Source: Aquimarina amphilecti
Lineage (GTDB): Bacteria; Bacteroidota; Bacteroidia; Flavobacteriales; Flavobacteriaceae
Direction: 5' to 3'
DNA length: 64,000 nucleotides
Assembly (NCBI RefSeq): GCF_900109375.1
Contig: NZ_FOAB01000001.1
Location: 496,001 to 560,000 of the forward strand
Shown: one piece after another, positions 1 through 8,249 of the stretch
Layout of the letters: each line of letters begins with the position of its first letter
How positions within the stretch are numbered: position 1 is the first letter of the stretch
Position numbers and translations under genes: made by a program
Notes under the pieces: model-generated
The model's input: only the letters and a program-made list of their open reading frames with translations
Told to the model about the DNA's origin: nothing
Database searches by the model: none

Positions 1-349
1 TTATTGTACTATATCCAATTTTTAGTAATTGATCTGCTATCATGGAAAGTTGGGTTCCGCTGCCAGACCATCCATGAACTAATAAAATTTTTTTGTTAGA
101 TTCTCCATAGCTATAAACAATAACTTCTCTGTTTATTTTTTTTATTAAAACATTTTCCTTGCGACTTTTAATAGCCATTGTTTTCTCTCTCTCAGGACGT
201 TTGTATTTAAAAGGAGTTAAAAATAATCTAGCAGCAAACCTTGAAGCCAAAAAGGGAGAAATCCAGTCTAATATCTTTCCAGTATATAAAATAGGCTTCG
301 GAATAAGCAATGCTTGAACAGGTATTAGGTCTTTATCAATCTTAGTCAT
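1..349 (-). CDS. alpha/beta hydrolase, 3' part cut off by window edge
   Basis: The reading frame opens with ATG at 349 and runs off the left edge after about 116 residues. After a basic N-terminal region of about 85 residues comes a beta-strand followed by LLVHGWSGSG (residues about 89-98), the typical HG oxyanion-hole turn of alpha/beta-hydrolase fold enzymes, then an amphipathic helix. The nucleophile elbow and catalytic histidine lie outside the window, so substrate class (esterase, lipase or peptidase-like) cannot be given. It is divergent from the helicase gene at 526, with about 175 bases between them for two promoters. Confidence 0.7.
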   Translation of the reverse strand, partial: MTKIDKDLIPVQALLIPKPILYTGKILDWISPFLASRFAARLFLTPFKYKRPEREKTMAIKSRKENVLIKKINREVIVYSYGESNKKILLVHGWSGSGTQLSMIADQLLKIGYSTI

Positions 350-493
350 GAACCAATTATGAATTATACTTTAAAATTATAAAGAACCAAGGAAGTTGTA
401 AGGAATATTATGAATAATTAACATTTTTGAAATCATTGTAGAATAAAACTAAATATATTTTATAAAATCTTTTATAAAAGTGGATAAAGTGCT

Positions 494-501
494 TAATTTT
501 G
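494..501 (+). promoter_or_regulatory. Bacteroidota -7 promoter element
   Basis: TAATTTTG fits the TAnnTTTG -7 consensus of the Bacteroidota housekeeping sigma factor and lies 24 bases before the helicase start codon. No clear -33 TTTG box is visible at the usual spacing, so this rests on the -7 match alone. Confidence 0.4.
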
Positions 502-525
502 TAGCTTATTTTTAATCAATAGCAA

Positions 526-2040
526 ATGCGGGTAAATCCCTCTGAAATAGAAAAAAAAGAACAAAAAGTTTTATACGATTATCAGGCTAGGGATATCGAC
601 AAGATTTTTGGGCGTTTGCAAGAGTTTTCCGGAAAGTATAATTTACTTTATCAATTGCCAACAGGTGGAGGTAAAACTGTAATATTTTCTGAAATTGTTC
701 GAAGATATATTGAAACTACTAAGAAAAAAGTAGTAGTTCTTACACATCGTATTGAGCTTTGTGATCAGACATCTAATATGCTTACAGAATTTAATGTAAA
801 GAATAAGATCATTAATAGTAATGTAAAAAAATTAGAAGATCAGAATGAATTTATGTGTTTCGTAGCAATGGTAGAAACACTGAATAATCGTCTTAATGAT
901 GACCAATTAGAGATTGATAATGTGGGAATGGTTATTATAGATGAGGCTCATTATAATTCTTTTAGAAAATTATTTCGCTTTTTTGATACTTGTTTTATTC
1001 TAGGTGTTACTGCCACACCTTTAAGTTCTAATATGAAACTTCCTATGAAGGATAATTATAGGGAGTTAATAGTAGGAGATACGATCACTTCTCTAATAGG
1101 AAAAGGGTTTTTAGCTAAACCAGTTACTTATACATATGATGTAGGGCTTGGTTCTCTGAAAATTGGAATGAATGGGGATTATACTGTTAAGTCTTCAGAA
1201 GATTTGTATACAAATGCACTTATGCAAGATAAATTGCTAAAGGCATATGAGGAAAGAGCAAAAGGTCAGAAAACATTGATTTTTAACAACGGTATTAATA
1301 CATCTATTCAGGTATATGATGTTTTTAATAGAGCAGGATATCCAATACGACATTTGGACAATACGAATAGTAAGCAAGAACGAGCTGATATTCTAAGGTG
1401 GTTTAAGTACACGGATAATGCAATTCTTACTTCAGTCAGTATATTAACTACCGGTTTTGATGAACCTACTGTAAAGACAATTATTCTAAACCGTGCTACG
1501 AAATCATTAACACTTTATTTTCAAATGATTGGTAGAGGGTCAAGAATATTACCAAAAAAATCAGAATTTTCTATTATAGATATGGGTAATAATACTGCTC
1601 GTTTTGGTTTGTGGAATGGAGAGATCGACTGGCAAACAATATTTAGATCTCCTGATTTTTATTATGAAAGTCTGGTTAGTGATGATGAAATTGAACGTAA
1701 TTTTAAATACGTCATGCCAGAAGAAATAAGGAAAGAATTTAGTAATTCTAGTGATATAGATTTTGATATAGAGGCGGAGTATGCGAATACTAAAAAGTAT
1801 GGATTACGAAGCAAAAGTGTTTTGGAAAAATCTATAGAGCAGCATGCTAAGATGTGTGCAGAAAATAGTGAAGATGTTTTTGATGCTCGAATTCTTAGTA
1901 AACTATTAGACCATGATATAGAGTATCGTGTTCGGAGATATTCTTATTGTATTAGTAAAAGCACTAAAAATTATAGAGATTGGTTACAGGAAGATTATGG
2001 AAGGAAATTGAGATCTAAAATTAATCAGATGTTTTTATAA
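526..2040 (+). CDS. DEAD/DEAH-box superfamily II helicase
   Basis: This is a 504-residue superfamily II ATP-dependent helicase of the stand-alone COG1061-like type. Motif I is PTGGGKT (about residues 46-52), motif II is DEAH (about 139-142), motif III is GVTATP, and motif VI is QMIGRGSR in the second RecA-like domain. The last 120 or so residues form a charged C-terminal extension with no domain I recognise. There is no nuclease, methylase or specificity gene beside it, so nothing ties it to a restriction or defence system. It is probably a single-gene transcript. The neighbour downstream on the opposite strand is a decayed oxidoreductase. Its nucleic-acid substrate is unknown. Confidence 0.9.
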   Translation: MRVNPSEIEKKEQKVLYDYQARDIDKIFGRLQEFSGKYNLLYQLPTGGGKTVIFSEIVRRYIETTKKKVVVLTHRIELCDQTSNMLTEFNVKNKIINSNVKKLEDQNEFMCFVAMVETLNNRLNDDQLEIDNVGMVIIDEAHYNSFRKLFRFFDTCFILGVTATPLSSNMKLPMKDNYRELIVGDTITSLIGKGFLAKPVTYTYDVGLGSLKIGMNGDYTVKSSEDLYTNALMQDKLLKAYEERAKGQKTLIFNNGINTSIQVYDVFNRAGYPIRHLDNTNSKQERADILRWFKYTDNAILTSVSILTTGFDEPTVKTIILNRATKSLTLYFQMIGRGSRILPKKSEFSIIDMGNNTARFGLWNGEIDWQTIFRSPDFYYESLVSDDEIERNFKYVMPEEIRKEFSNSSDIDFDIEAEYANTKKYGLRSKSVLEKSIEQHAKMCAENSEDVFDARILSKLLDHDIEYRVRRYSYCISKSTKNYRDWLQEDYGRKLRSKINQMFL

Positions 2041-2046
2041 CGGTAT

Positions 2047-2623
2047 TTAGGCTTTTACAATCATTTTTCCATTGTTTTAGCCAAAAATAATATGTTTAGT
2101 GCTTTAGTTAACTTTATAAATCCTTTTATAAATAGTTTCTTGATATCTTAATTAAACCGTTTTGCGCCAAAGGTGTCATTTCTAGAAGCAATTCATCCAT
2201 TCTATTATTATAGCCTCTGGCAATCACTCCTTGGATAGTTGCTTTTTTTTGTAAATAAAAAGCTAGGGATCAGCTATTTGTGGTGTGTATAGCCCACCTG
2301 AGTATTGTGATATCTGTCCATAGATAATTATTCGAGCGTTGATATTGATATGATCAAAAACAGTATCTGTTATATCTCTACCTACATTATCGTAGTATAT
2401 ATCTATTCCTTTTGTAGATATCTGTTATAGTTTTTTAGATCGTGTTTAGTGGATGTGGATTCTCCTATGTATTGCTTTTTGATTGTTGGATTCGGATATA
2501 AGGATCTACACTGAAATAAACAGATTTTAGTAATACTTTTCCTGATTACAAACCTATAATTGTTATTGTATTTTCTTGTAATGTGTAATGATTCTGATCA
2601 ACAAATTTTTCAGGTCTTTTAAT
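2047..2623 (-). pseudogene. decayed NADP-dependent oxidoreductase (MDR superfamily, CurA/YncB-like)
   Basis: Reading the minus strand gives recognisable pieces of a medium-chain NADP-dependent oxidoreductase in the correct order. Near 2510-2620 is an N-terminal piece that includes SGKVLLKSVYFSVDPYIR, interrupted by TAA and TAG stops. Next, at about 2290-2420, comes the nucleotide-binding part, including KGIDIYYDNVG and GQISQYSGG. Last is a C-terminal tail ending in NNGKMIVKA followed by a stop at 2047-2049. The family is normally about 330-340 residues, roughly 1 kb. Only about 575 bases remain, so a central segment of more than 100 residues has been lost, with several frameshifts. The gene is clearly non-functional. 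No intact copy is seen in the window. Confidence 0.75.
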
Positions 2624-2687
2624 GTAGATCCATTGTCTGTTTCGAGATTATTTCACTATTCTCGAATGTTTATTTTAATTGATAGAA

Positions 2688-3473
2688 CTATATTTCTATT
2701 TCTCCAATTAAATACGGTACAGCATATCCACTTAAAAACACCCTATCTTTTTCAACTCTACAATCTAATTCACCCCCTCGTTTAGATAATTGATGAGCTT
2801 TGAGTTTTGTTTTTCCAAGTTTTTCTGCCCAAAATGGGACTAAAGCAGCATGTGCAGATCCTGTTACAGGATCTTCTAATGGTATATCAAGGTTTGCATC
2901 AAATACTCTCGACACAAAATCCGATGTATTCCCCTGAGCTGTTATAACGGTGCATAGATAGGGGAGTCCTTTTAATACATCTAGTGTAGGTTCTTCATTT
3001 AAAACGTCTTCCTCAGAGGCAACAGTGATTATTAAATCTCTTCCTCCATATGCTTTTATGGGGTTCGATTTAAAAGCTTTGTATACTTCTTTAGGAATTT
3101 CAATTGGTTTTGGTGGTCTAGAAGGGAAATCTAAAGTAATTGTATTATTCTCTTCTTTTTTAGCTTTAAGAATACCGCTTTTAGAAGAAAAAATTATTTC
3201 ATTTATAGAGGTATCTACATAATTGAAAATTACAAAAGCAGCGGCTAAAGTTGCGTGTCCACATAAATCAATTTCTGCATAAGGCATAAACCATCTAATT
3301 TCATAGATATTATCTTTTTTTACGAAATAGCCAGTTTCTGATAGATTGTTTTCAATAGCAATGTTTAATAGAGTTTTATCATCTAACCAATGAGGTAAAT
3401 GGCAAATAGCTGCTGGATTTCCTCCGAAGAGTTTTTGTGTAAAAGCATCAATTTGATATATTGGAATTTTCAT
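2688..3473 (-). CDS. PhzF family isomerase/epimerase
   Basis: This 261-residue protein has the two-lobed diaminopimelate-epimerase-like fold of the PhzF family. The conserved acidic catalytic residue is E46 in NLSETGYF, and the second lobe carries EDPVTGSAHAAL. The start MKIPIYQIDAF is the usual family start. PhzF homologues are widespread and most are not involved in phenazine synthesis. No other phenazine genes are present, so the substrate is unknown. It lies on the same strand as the SDR and ArsR genes but is separated from them by 90 bases. The 3' end faces the decayed oxidoreductase. Confidence 0.9.
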   Translation of the reverse strand: MKIPIYQIDAFTQKLFGGNPAAICHLPHWLDDKTLLNIAIENNLSETGYFVKKDNIYEIRWFMPYAEIDLCGHATLAAAFVIFNYVDTSINEIIFSSKSGILKAKKEENNTITLDFPSRPPKPIEIPKEVYKAFKSNPIKAYGGRDLIITVASEEDVLNEEPTLDVLKGLPYLCTVITAQGNTSDFVSRVFDANLDIPLEDPVTGSAHAALVPFWAEKLGKTKLKAHQLSKRGGELDCRVEKDRVFLSGYAVPYLIGEIEI

Positions 3474-3563
3474 GAGTTTGTAGTTTTTTAATGATTTGTA
3501 GTGAGATAATTATAATTGATATGTTGTTGTAGATAGTTTAATGTCAGTTTTTTATTTTATTAT

Positions 3564-4160
3564 TCAATAAATTTTAAGGATTTGACCTGTATTATTAGTT
3601 GTTAATGAATACTCATATATTTTTACGACATCTTTGATGTCTACAGGGAAATAGCCGGCGAATTTTTTGTCTTTAGGGAAATCACTTGATATCGCACCAG
3701 GTGCAACAGTATTTAAACGAATGCCTCGATCTAGTTCTTTAGACGCAGTATTGACATAACTATGAATTGCTCCGTTAACCAATGATAAAGCTACTGCGTT
3801 TGGTTCGTAATGTTCAGCGAGAATTCCGGTGGTTAATGTGATTGAGCCATAATCGTTTAAGTGATTTTTTGCTACGTGTACTAGGTTAACCTGTCCCATT
3901 AACTTGCTTTTGATTCCGATATAATAATCTTCTTCTTTAAGATCTGAAAGTGATTTCCATGATGCTGTCCCTGAGGCGTTAATAACAGCGTCTAGTTTAG
4001 GTAGTTTGTTAAAAAGAGATTCTATAGATTCTTTATTACTTATATCAACAGGAAAGGATGAGCTGTTTCTATGAGCGCCATATACCTCGTGATGTTGTTG
4101 AAGTGATTTGTAAATTTCTTTGCCTATTGTTCCGGTTGATCCTATTACTAATATTTTCAT
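3564..4160 (-). CDS. short-chain dehydrogenase/reductase, short form without canonical Tyr-x3-Lys
   Basis: A 198-residue Rossmann-fold SDR. The N-terminal NAD(P) motif is GSTGTIGKEI (about residues 7-16), followed by VINASGTASW, the equivalent of the NNAG region. At the place of the catalytic YxxxK the sequence reads SLVNGAIHSYV, so the tyrosine is missing; I know a subgroup of short SDRs with a similar VNGA substitution. The substrate is unknown. It lies 41 bases downstream of the ArsR regulator gene on the same strand, and an operator-like palindrome sits just before its start (4163-4190). This suggests that the ArsR protein controls it. Confidence 0.85.
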   Translation of the reverse strand: MKILVIGSTGTIGKEIYKSLQQHHEVYGAHRNSSSFPVDISNKESIESLFNKLPKLDAVINASGTASWKSLSDLKEEDYYIGIKSKLMGQVNLVHVAKNHLNDYGSITLTTGILAEHYEPNAVALSLVNGAIHSYVNTASKELDRGIRLNTVAPGAISSDFPKDKKFAGYFPVDIKDVVKIYEYSLTTNNTGQILKIY

Positions 4161-4162
4161 AA

Positions 4163-4190
4163 TTATATATTTGATTTTATAAATATGTAT
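4163..4190. promoter_or_regulatory. second, imperfect ArsR operator-like palindrome
   Basis: The right half-site TAAATATGTAT (4180-4190) is identical to that of the perfect palindrome at 4523-4550. The left half (4163-4173) differs at three of eleven positions, and the six-base spacer is the same. It lies immediately before the SDR start and after the ArsR gene. Confidence 0.5.
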
Positions 4191-4201
4191 TTTTAAATTT
4201 T

Positions 4202-4513
4202 TTATAGATTATATCTTATTTCATTAATATATTCTTGAATAACTTTTTCGTTTCTTTTAAAATACGTCCATTTTCCATGTCTTGTTGGTACTATAAGTCC
4301 AGCTTTGTTCATAACTGCCAAATAGTGAGAAATAGTTGGTTGTGATAATCCAGATTTATCTTTAATAAATTGCCCACATACACCAAAATCAAAATGACCT
4401 AATTCGGAATGGGGTGGGAAGTTTGATTCTGGATCTTTTAACCAATTTAGAATGTCTAATCTTGTTAAATTAGCCAATGCTTTGTTTATTTCTAATACTT
4501 GTTCCTTATTCAC
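4202..4513 (-). CDS. ArsR-family transcriptional regulator
   Basis: A 103-residue winged-helix repressor of the ArsR/SmtB type. The helix-turn-helix core reads SGLSQPTISHYLAVMNKAGL (about residues 54-73), followed by a wing ending in YFKRNEK. The start codon is GTG at 4513. A stop codon lies two codons upstream in frame and there is no ATG before the HTH, so this start is well supported. There is a single CGQF cysteine but no ELCVCDL metal site, so it is probably not a classical metal sensor. It very likely represses itself and the downstream SDR gene, because an 11-bp-arm palindrome lies ten bases before its start and an imperfect copy precedes the SDR. Confidence 0.9.
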   Translation of the reverse strand: MNKEQVLEINKALANLTRLDILNWLKDPESNFPPHSELGHFDFGVCGQFIKDKSGLSQPTISHYLAVMNKAGLIVPTRHGKWTYFKRNEKVIQEYINEIRYNL

Positions 4514-4522
4514 AGATCAAAT

Positions 4523-4550
4523 ATACATATTTAATTTTATAAATATGTAT
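4523..4550. promoter_or_regulatory. perfect palindrome, likely ArsR operator
   Basis: ATACATATTTA (4523-4533) and TAAATATGTAT (4540-4550) are exact reverse complements separated by six bases. The site lies ten bases upstream of the GTG start of the ArsR gene, where a bound repressor would block transcription. A degenerate copy is at 4163-4190. Confidence 0.6.
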
Positions 4551-4592
4551 TAGTCATTTAAATTACAGTAATTTTATAAAACTTACTATAAT

Positions 4593-5627
4593 TCATATGT
4601 TCTTGATTAGAACATTGGTATATCTATCTAGATTTTTTAGAACAATATCACTTCCTTTAACAACTACTTCTAATGGATTATCACCTTTATAGACAGGTAA
4701 TTCGGTTGTTGCCGAAAATCTCTTGTCCAGACCACGAAGCATTGATCCACCTCCAGTTAAAAAGATTCCAGTTTTGTAGATGTCTGCAGAAATTTCTGGT
4801 GGTATATCACATAAAGTATCTAATACTGAGTTTTCTATTTGTGTTATGGATTTATCAAGACTCTTAGATATTTCTTTATATGTTATATATACTTGTTTAG
4901 GTTTACCTGTTAACATATCTCTTCCTTGTATAGTAGTTTTTTTTGGAGGTTCTTCTAAAGTATCAATTGCCGAACCAATTTTGATTTTAATACTTTCTGC
5001 CGTACTTTCTCCTATATGTAAATTATGTTTTTCTCTTACATATTGCGTGATGTCATTGTTAAATACGTTCCCTGCAATTTTAACAGACTTTCCTGCTATA
5101 ATTCCACCAAGTGTTATCACAGCTATTTCGGTAGTACCTCCACCTATATCAATAACCATATGGCCCTTAGGCTGTAATACATCGATTCCTGCTCCTATAG
5201 CTGCAGCCATAGGCTCAGAGATTAAATATATTTTTTTAGCATTAAGTCGTCTTGCAGATTCTTTTACCGCTCTCATTTCTACTTTTGTAATACCGCAAGG
5301 AATGGCGATAATCATATTGTAAGATTTAATAAAAAATGCACTACTTATATCTGATAGTTTTTTAATCAGAATCTTAAGCATCTTTTCTGATAAATCGAAA
5401 TTAGCAATGACACCATTTCTTAAAGGATAGGAAGTTTTAATATTCTTATGAATTTTACCTCGCATTGAACTTGCTTCCTTTCCAACGGCTATTATTTTAC
5501 CAGTAATTTTGTTAACTGCTATTATTGAAGGAGCGTCTATTGCTATTTTACCTTTATGAGTAATTAATGTGTTAGTTGTACCTAGATCTACGGCTATCTT
5601 ATTGTTTAAAAAGTCAAAAAAGCCCAT
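4593..5627 (-). CDS. MreB-like bacterial actin (stand-alone paralogue)
   Basis: A 344-residue MreB/Mbl family protein, the usual length. The phosphate-1 loop is VDLGTTNT (residues about 13-20), the phosphate-2 loop is DIGGGTTEIAV (about 160-170), and LTGGGSML forms the adenosine motif near residue 290. The start MGFFDF resembles the membrane-binding N-terminus of flavobacterial MreB. ATP-dependent filaments of this family guide cell-wall synthesis under the inner membrane. There is no mreC, mreD, pbp2 or rodA next to it, as there would be for the main rod-shape operon. I therefore take it as a second, diverged paralogue. It could act in elongation, in gliding-related organisation, or in a specialised state. 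Confidence 0.88.
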   Translation of the reverse strand: MGFFDFLNNKIAVDLGTTNTLITHKGKIAIDAPSIIAVNKITGKIIAVGKEASSMRGKIHKNIKTSYPLRNGVIANFDLSEKMLKILIKKLSDISSAFFIKSYNMIIAIPCGITKVEMRAVKESARRLNAKKIYLISEPMAAAIGAGIDVLQPKGHMVIDIGGGTTEIAVITLGGIIAGKSVKIAGNVFNNDITQYVREKHNLHIGESTAESIKIKIGSAIDTLEEPPKKTTIQGRDMLTGKPKQVYITYKEISKSLDKSITQIENSVLDTLCDIPPEISADIYKTGIFLTGGGSMLRGLDKRFSATTELPVYKGDNPLEVVVKGSDIVLKNLDRYTNVLIKNI

Positions 5628-5958
5628 GTTTGTGTGTTAAGTTAGTATCGATTAGCATTGTATAAATAAATCATTTTTCTTAAATGATTTTATACTTTAG
5701 GGTTGCTAATTCATTATAACTCTCATATACATATTATATTGTTGTACTTGTTTTATAGTGATGATAATCAATATTTTATGTTTTTGATTAAAGATCAGAA
5801 GATGTTATTTCATTGATTTAGATATTTTAGTTTTTATATAATTATATGTATTAGTAACTTCTTCATAGTGGGGATTTTTGGTAGTCAAATATGTTTTATT
5901 TGTTGTCGGATAAAATTTTTGTCACTAACTATCGTTTTCCAGATAGTTTCCTTTATTT
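5628..5958. other. intergenic region between divergent mreB-like gene and porQ
   Basis: About 330 AT-rich bases separate these divergent genes. Apart from the -7 element directly before porQ I see no conserved coding frame, strong hairpin or repeat. It presumably holds both promoters. Confidence 0.5.
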
Positions 5959-5961
5959 TTG
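5954..5961 (+). promoter_or_regulatory. Bacteroidota -7 promoter element for porQ-cmk
   Basis: TATTTTTG matches TAnnTTTG and ends six bases before the first candidate ATG at 5968. If it is used, the mRNA would have almost no leader. Confidence 0.4.
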
Positions 5962-5967
5962 CTGCTA

Positions 5968-6987
5968 ATGATGCGTAAATACATATTTCTGGTAATCATT
6001 TTTCTTACCACATTGACCTATTCACAGATAGGAGGTAGGTACACTTATCAATTTTTAAATTTGGTTTCTTCGCCAAAACAAGCTGCGCTTGGAGGTAAGT
6101 ATGTTACTGGTTATAATATGGACCCTACTTCAGCAATGCTTAATCCAGCTACGATTAACATTGAAATGGATAACCAATTATCTGTAAATTATGTAAATTA
6201 TATTGCTGATGTTAATTATGGATCTGTATCATATGCAAAGGCTTTTGGAGAAAAACAAAGAGTATTTCATGCAGGAATTACTTATATCAATTATGGTAAG
6301 TTTGATGGTTTTGATGAATTTGGAAATGAAACTGGAGATTTTGGAGCCGGAGAGGTAGCAGTTTCCGTAGGATATGGATATACAATTCCGAATTCAAATT
6401 TTCATGTTGGTGCGAGCGGAAAATTTATTTCTTCAAAATTAGAGGAGTATAGTTCTTTAGGAGGTGCATTAGACCTGGGGTTGATTTATCATAATCCGGA
6501 ATCGAAATTTGATTTTGGTTTTGCAGTTCGTAATTTAGGTACTCAATTTACTACCTATGATAATACTAGGGAGGATTTACCTTTATCTGTAGACATGGGG
6601 TTTGCTCAAACCTTAAAAAATGTTCCCATTAGATGGAATTTAACATTGGAAAACCTTCAGATTTGGGATGTGGCTTTTAGAAATCCGGCTCGTGATATAA
6701 CCGATCTTGAGGGTAATGTAGAGGCCGATGATCCTAGTTTTATTAATAATGCATTACGCCATGTTGTGGTTGGATTAGAATTTTTTCCAGAAAGTGGTTT
6801 TAATGTTCGTTTGGGATATAATTTTAGAAGATCGGAAGAATTGAGAATAGAAGATCAAAGATCTTTTGCGGGACTTAGTGGTGGTTTTTCTTTAAAACTA
6901 GGGAAGTTTAGGTTTGCTTATTCTTATGCCCGCTATAATTCTGCAGCTTCTTCTAGTACTTTTGGTGTAAACGTAAATCTTCAATAG
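5968..6987 (+). CDS. porQ: type IX secretion system protein PorQ
   Basis: An outer-membrane beta-barrel protein of the PorV/PorQ family, about 339 residues, which takes part in export or surface attachment of T9SS cargo. There is a signal peptide (MMRKYIFLVIIFLTTL, cleaved after TYSQ). The mature N-terminus reads YQFLNLVSSPKQAALGG, typical of PorQ. Alternating beta-strands follow to the C-terminal phenylalanine-containing strand. I place the start at ATG 5968 (5971 is equally possible) because the frame extends upstream only through TTG/CTG codons. It overlaps cmk by one base, an arrangement I recall from other Flavobacteriia, so the two are co-transcribed. T9SS cargo proteins occur in this window at 8250, 26934 and 57292. 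Confidence 0.88.
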   Translation: MMRKYIFLVIIFLTTLTYSQIGGRYTYQFLNLVSSPKQAALGGKYVTGYNMDPTSAMLNPATINIEMDNQLSVNYVNYIADVNYGSVSYAKAFGEKQRVFHAGITYINYGKFDGFDEFGNETGDFGAGEVAVSVGYGYTIPNSNFHVGASGKFISSKLEEYSSLGGALDLGLIYHNPESKFDFGFAVRNLGTQFTTYDNTREDLPLSVDMGFAQTLKNVPIRWNLTLENLQIWDVAFRNPARDITDLEGNVEADDPSFINNALRHVVVGLEFFPESGFNVRLGYNFRRSEELRIEDQRSFAGLSGGFSLKLGKFRFAYSYARYNSAASSSTFGVNVNLQ

Positions 6988-7688
6988 TGATTCGTAAGAT
7001 AATAATAGCAATAGATGGATATTCTTCAACTGGTAAAAGTACAGTTGCAAGACAATTAGCCAAAGAATTAGGGTATATATATGTTGATACTGGTGCTATG
7101 TACCGAGCAGTTACTTTATATGCTATGCAACAAGGGTTTATTGATGAAAATCAATTTGATAAAGATGCGTTAGCAAAGAACCTTCATTTGATTAATATTA
7201 GATTCGAAGTAAGTTCTAGCACTGGTCTAGCAGAAGTTTTTTTAAATGATGTTAATGTAGAAAAGGAAATTAGAACCTTAAAAGTCTCCAGACAAGTTAG
7301 TCCTGTAGCTGCAATATCATCTGTTCGTAGAAAATTAGTTGAACAACAACAATTAATGGGTAAGAATAGTGGTATAGTAATGGATGGTAGGGATATTGGT
7401 ACAGTTGTTTTTCCGAATGCAGAGTTAAAGTTATTTATGACAGCTACGGCCAAAGATAGGGCAGAACGCAGGTATAAGGAACTTATTGAGCGAGGAGAAG
7501 ATGTTACTTATGAAGATGTTTTGAAAAACGTAGTCAATAGGGATCATATAGATAGTACAAGAAAAGATTCACCTCTTCGTAAGGCTGATGATGCAATAAA
7601 AATAGATAACTCTAATTTAACTCTTGTAGAACAATTTGATCAAATCCTTAATATTGCTAAAAAAACGATAACTAAAATAAATAGTTAG
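6987..7688 (+). CDS. cmk: cytidylate kinase
   Basis: CMP/dCMP kinase of 233 residues, transferring phosphate from ATP to CMP in pyrimidine nucleotide recycling in the cytoplasm. The P-loop is GYSSTGKST (about residues 11-19), where most homologues have GPSGSGKGT or GPAASGKST. The CMP-binding region contains YVDTGAMYRAVT, and DGRDIGTVVFP is the conserved Cmk signature. The lid region has the RRYKE arginines. The GTG start at 6987 overlaps the porQ stop codon by one base, implying translational coupling. The length is typical. Confidence 0.95.
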   Translation: MIRKIIIAIDGYSSTGKSTVARQLAKELGYIYVDTGAMYRAVTLYAMQQGFIDENQFDKDALAKNLHLINIRFEVSSSTGLAEVFLNDVNVEKEIRTLKVSRQVSPVAAISSVRRKLVEQQQLMGKNSGIVMDGRDIGTVVFPNAELKLFMTATAKDRAERRYKELIERGEDVTYEDVLKNVVNRDHIDSTRKDSPLRKADDAIKIDNSNLTLVEQFDQILNIAKKTITKINS

Positions 7689-7722
7689 TAGTTGTTGATA
7701 ATTAGATGTTTTAGGAAAAAGC

Positions 7723-8043
7723 TTATTTGTAGTCTTCAACTTCTCTAAGTTCATAGAATAACATTTTTCCTTTAGTCCATTCTATTAACTCTTTAGACGT
7801 ATTTTCTTCCTTAACTAAAAGAACTCTGTTTAGAATTAGAAGGTTGTCTTTAAACTTGTATCGTAAAGGAATTGTGGTGTCAGAAACGGCATATAAAGGA
7901 GTTTCTTTTAGTATTTTATATTCTTTACCATTATTCATTACCACGGTCTTTTTAGACTCATATATGATATTGGTTTTAGATAGAACTTGCCCATAGCCAG
8001 AAAAAGCAATTACTAGAAAGAATGAAAATAAAATTGATTTCAT
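7723..8043 (-). CDS. small secreted protein of unknown function
   Basis: The frame opens further upstream, but the convincing start is ATG 8043, which gives a signal peptide MKSILFSFFLVIAFSGYGQ and a mature chain of about 87 residues (106 in total). The mature part is rich in beta-type residues and lysine and ends in REVEDYK. I recognise no family. A CAAAGTTA box on the plus strand (TAnnTTTG-like on the minus strand, 8086-8093) lies 43 bases before this start, which supports the shorter model. It is convergent with cmk. Confidence 0.65.
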   Translation of the reverse strand: MKSILFSFFLVIAFSGYGQVLSKTNIIYESKKTVVMNNGKEYKILKETPLYAVSDTTIPLRYKFKDNLLILNRVLLVKEENTSKELIEWTKGKMLFYELREVEDYK

Positions 8044-8085
8044 AATTATGTATAGTTTTGGCGGGGTGTGTTTACGGTAAAACCT

Positions 8086-8093
8086 CAAAGTTA
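8086..8093 (-). promoter_or_regulatory. -7 promoter element for the small secreted protein
   Basis: On the minus strand this reads TAACTTTG, a full TAnnTTTG match, placed 43 bases before the proposed start at 8043. It lies inside the longer open frame, which argues that the longer frame is not the real gene. Confidence 0.35.
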
Positions 8094-8192
8094 AACAATT
8101 TATTATTTCTAAAGAGTATTTTCTAATAAACACTAAGAATTATTTTTTTAAATGTGTTTCTGTATTTTGTTGATTACCAGTGTTATTTAAAA

Positions 8193-8225
8193 AAAACCAC
8201 CAAAACGAATTGTTTTGATGGTTTT
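8193..8225 (-). terminator. Rho-independent terminator of the metallopeptidase gene
   Basis: Arms AAAACCACCAAAAC and GTTTTGATGGTTTT (one G-T wobble) enclose a five-base loop and are followed on the minus strand by a run of T. It lies 25 bases beyond the stop codon at 8250. Confidence 0.75.
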
Positions 8226-8249
8226 GAAAATATTAAAATTGATGTTTTC

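Noticed and set aside
526..2040. Possible defence helicase
   Set aside because: No nuclease, methylase, specificity or other defence partner on either side; a lone SF2 helicase is not enough.
2588..2785. 65-codon plus-strand frame
   Set aside because: Overlaps the decayed oxidoreductase and the end of the PhzF gene on the other strand; composition is low-complexity and no start context.
2688..3473. Phenazine biosynthesis
   Set aside because: PhzF-like proteins are common and none of the other phz genes is present.
4780..5322. 180-codon plus-strand frame opposite the mreB-like gene
   Set aside because: Antisense to an intact MreB-like gene; its hydrophobic composition is a side effect of that gene's codons.
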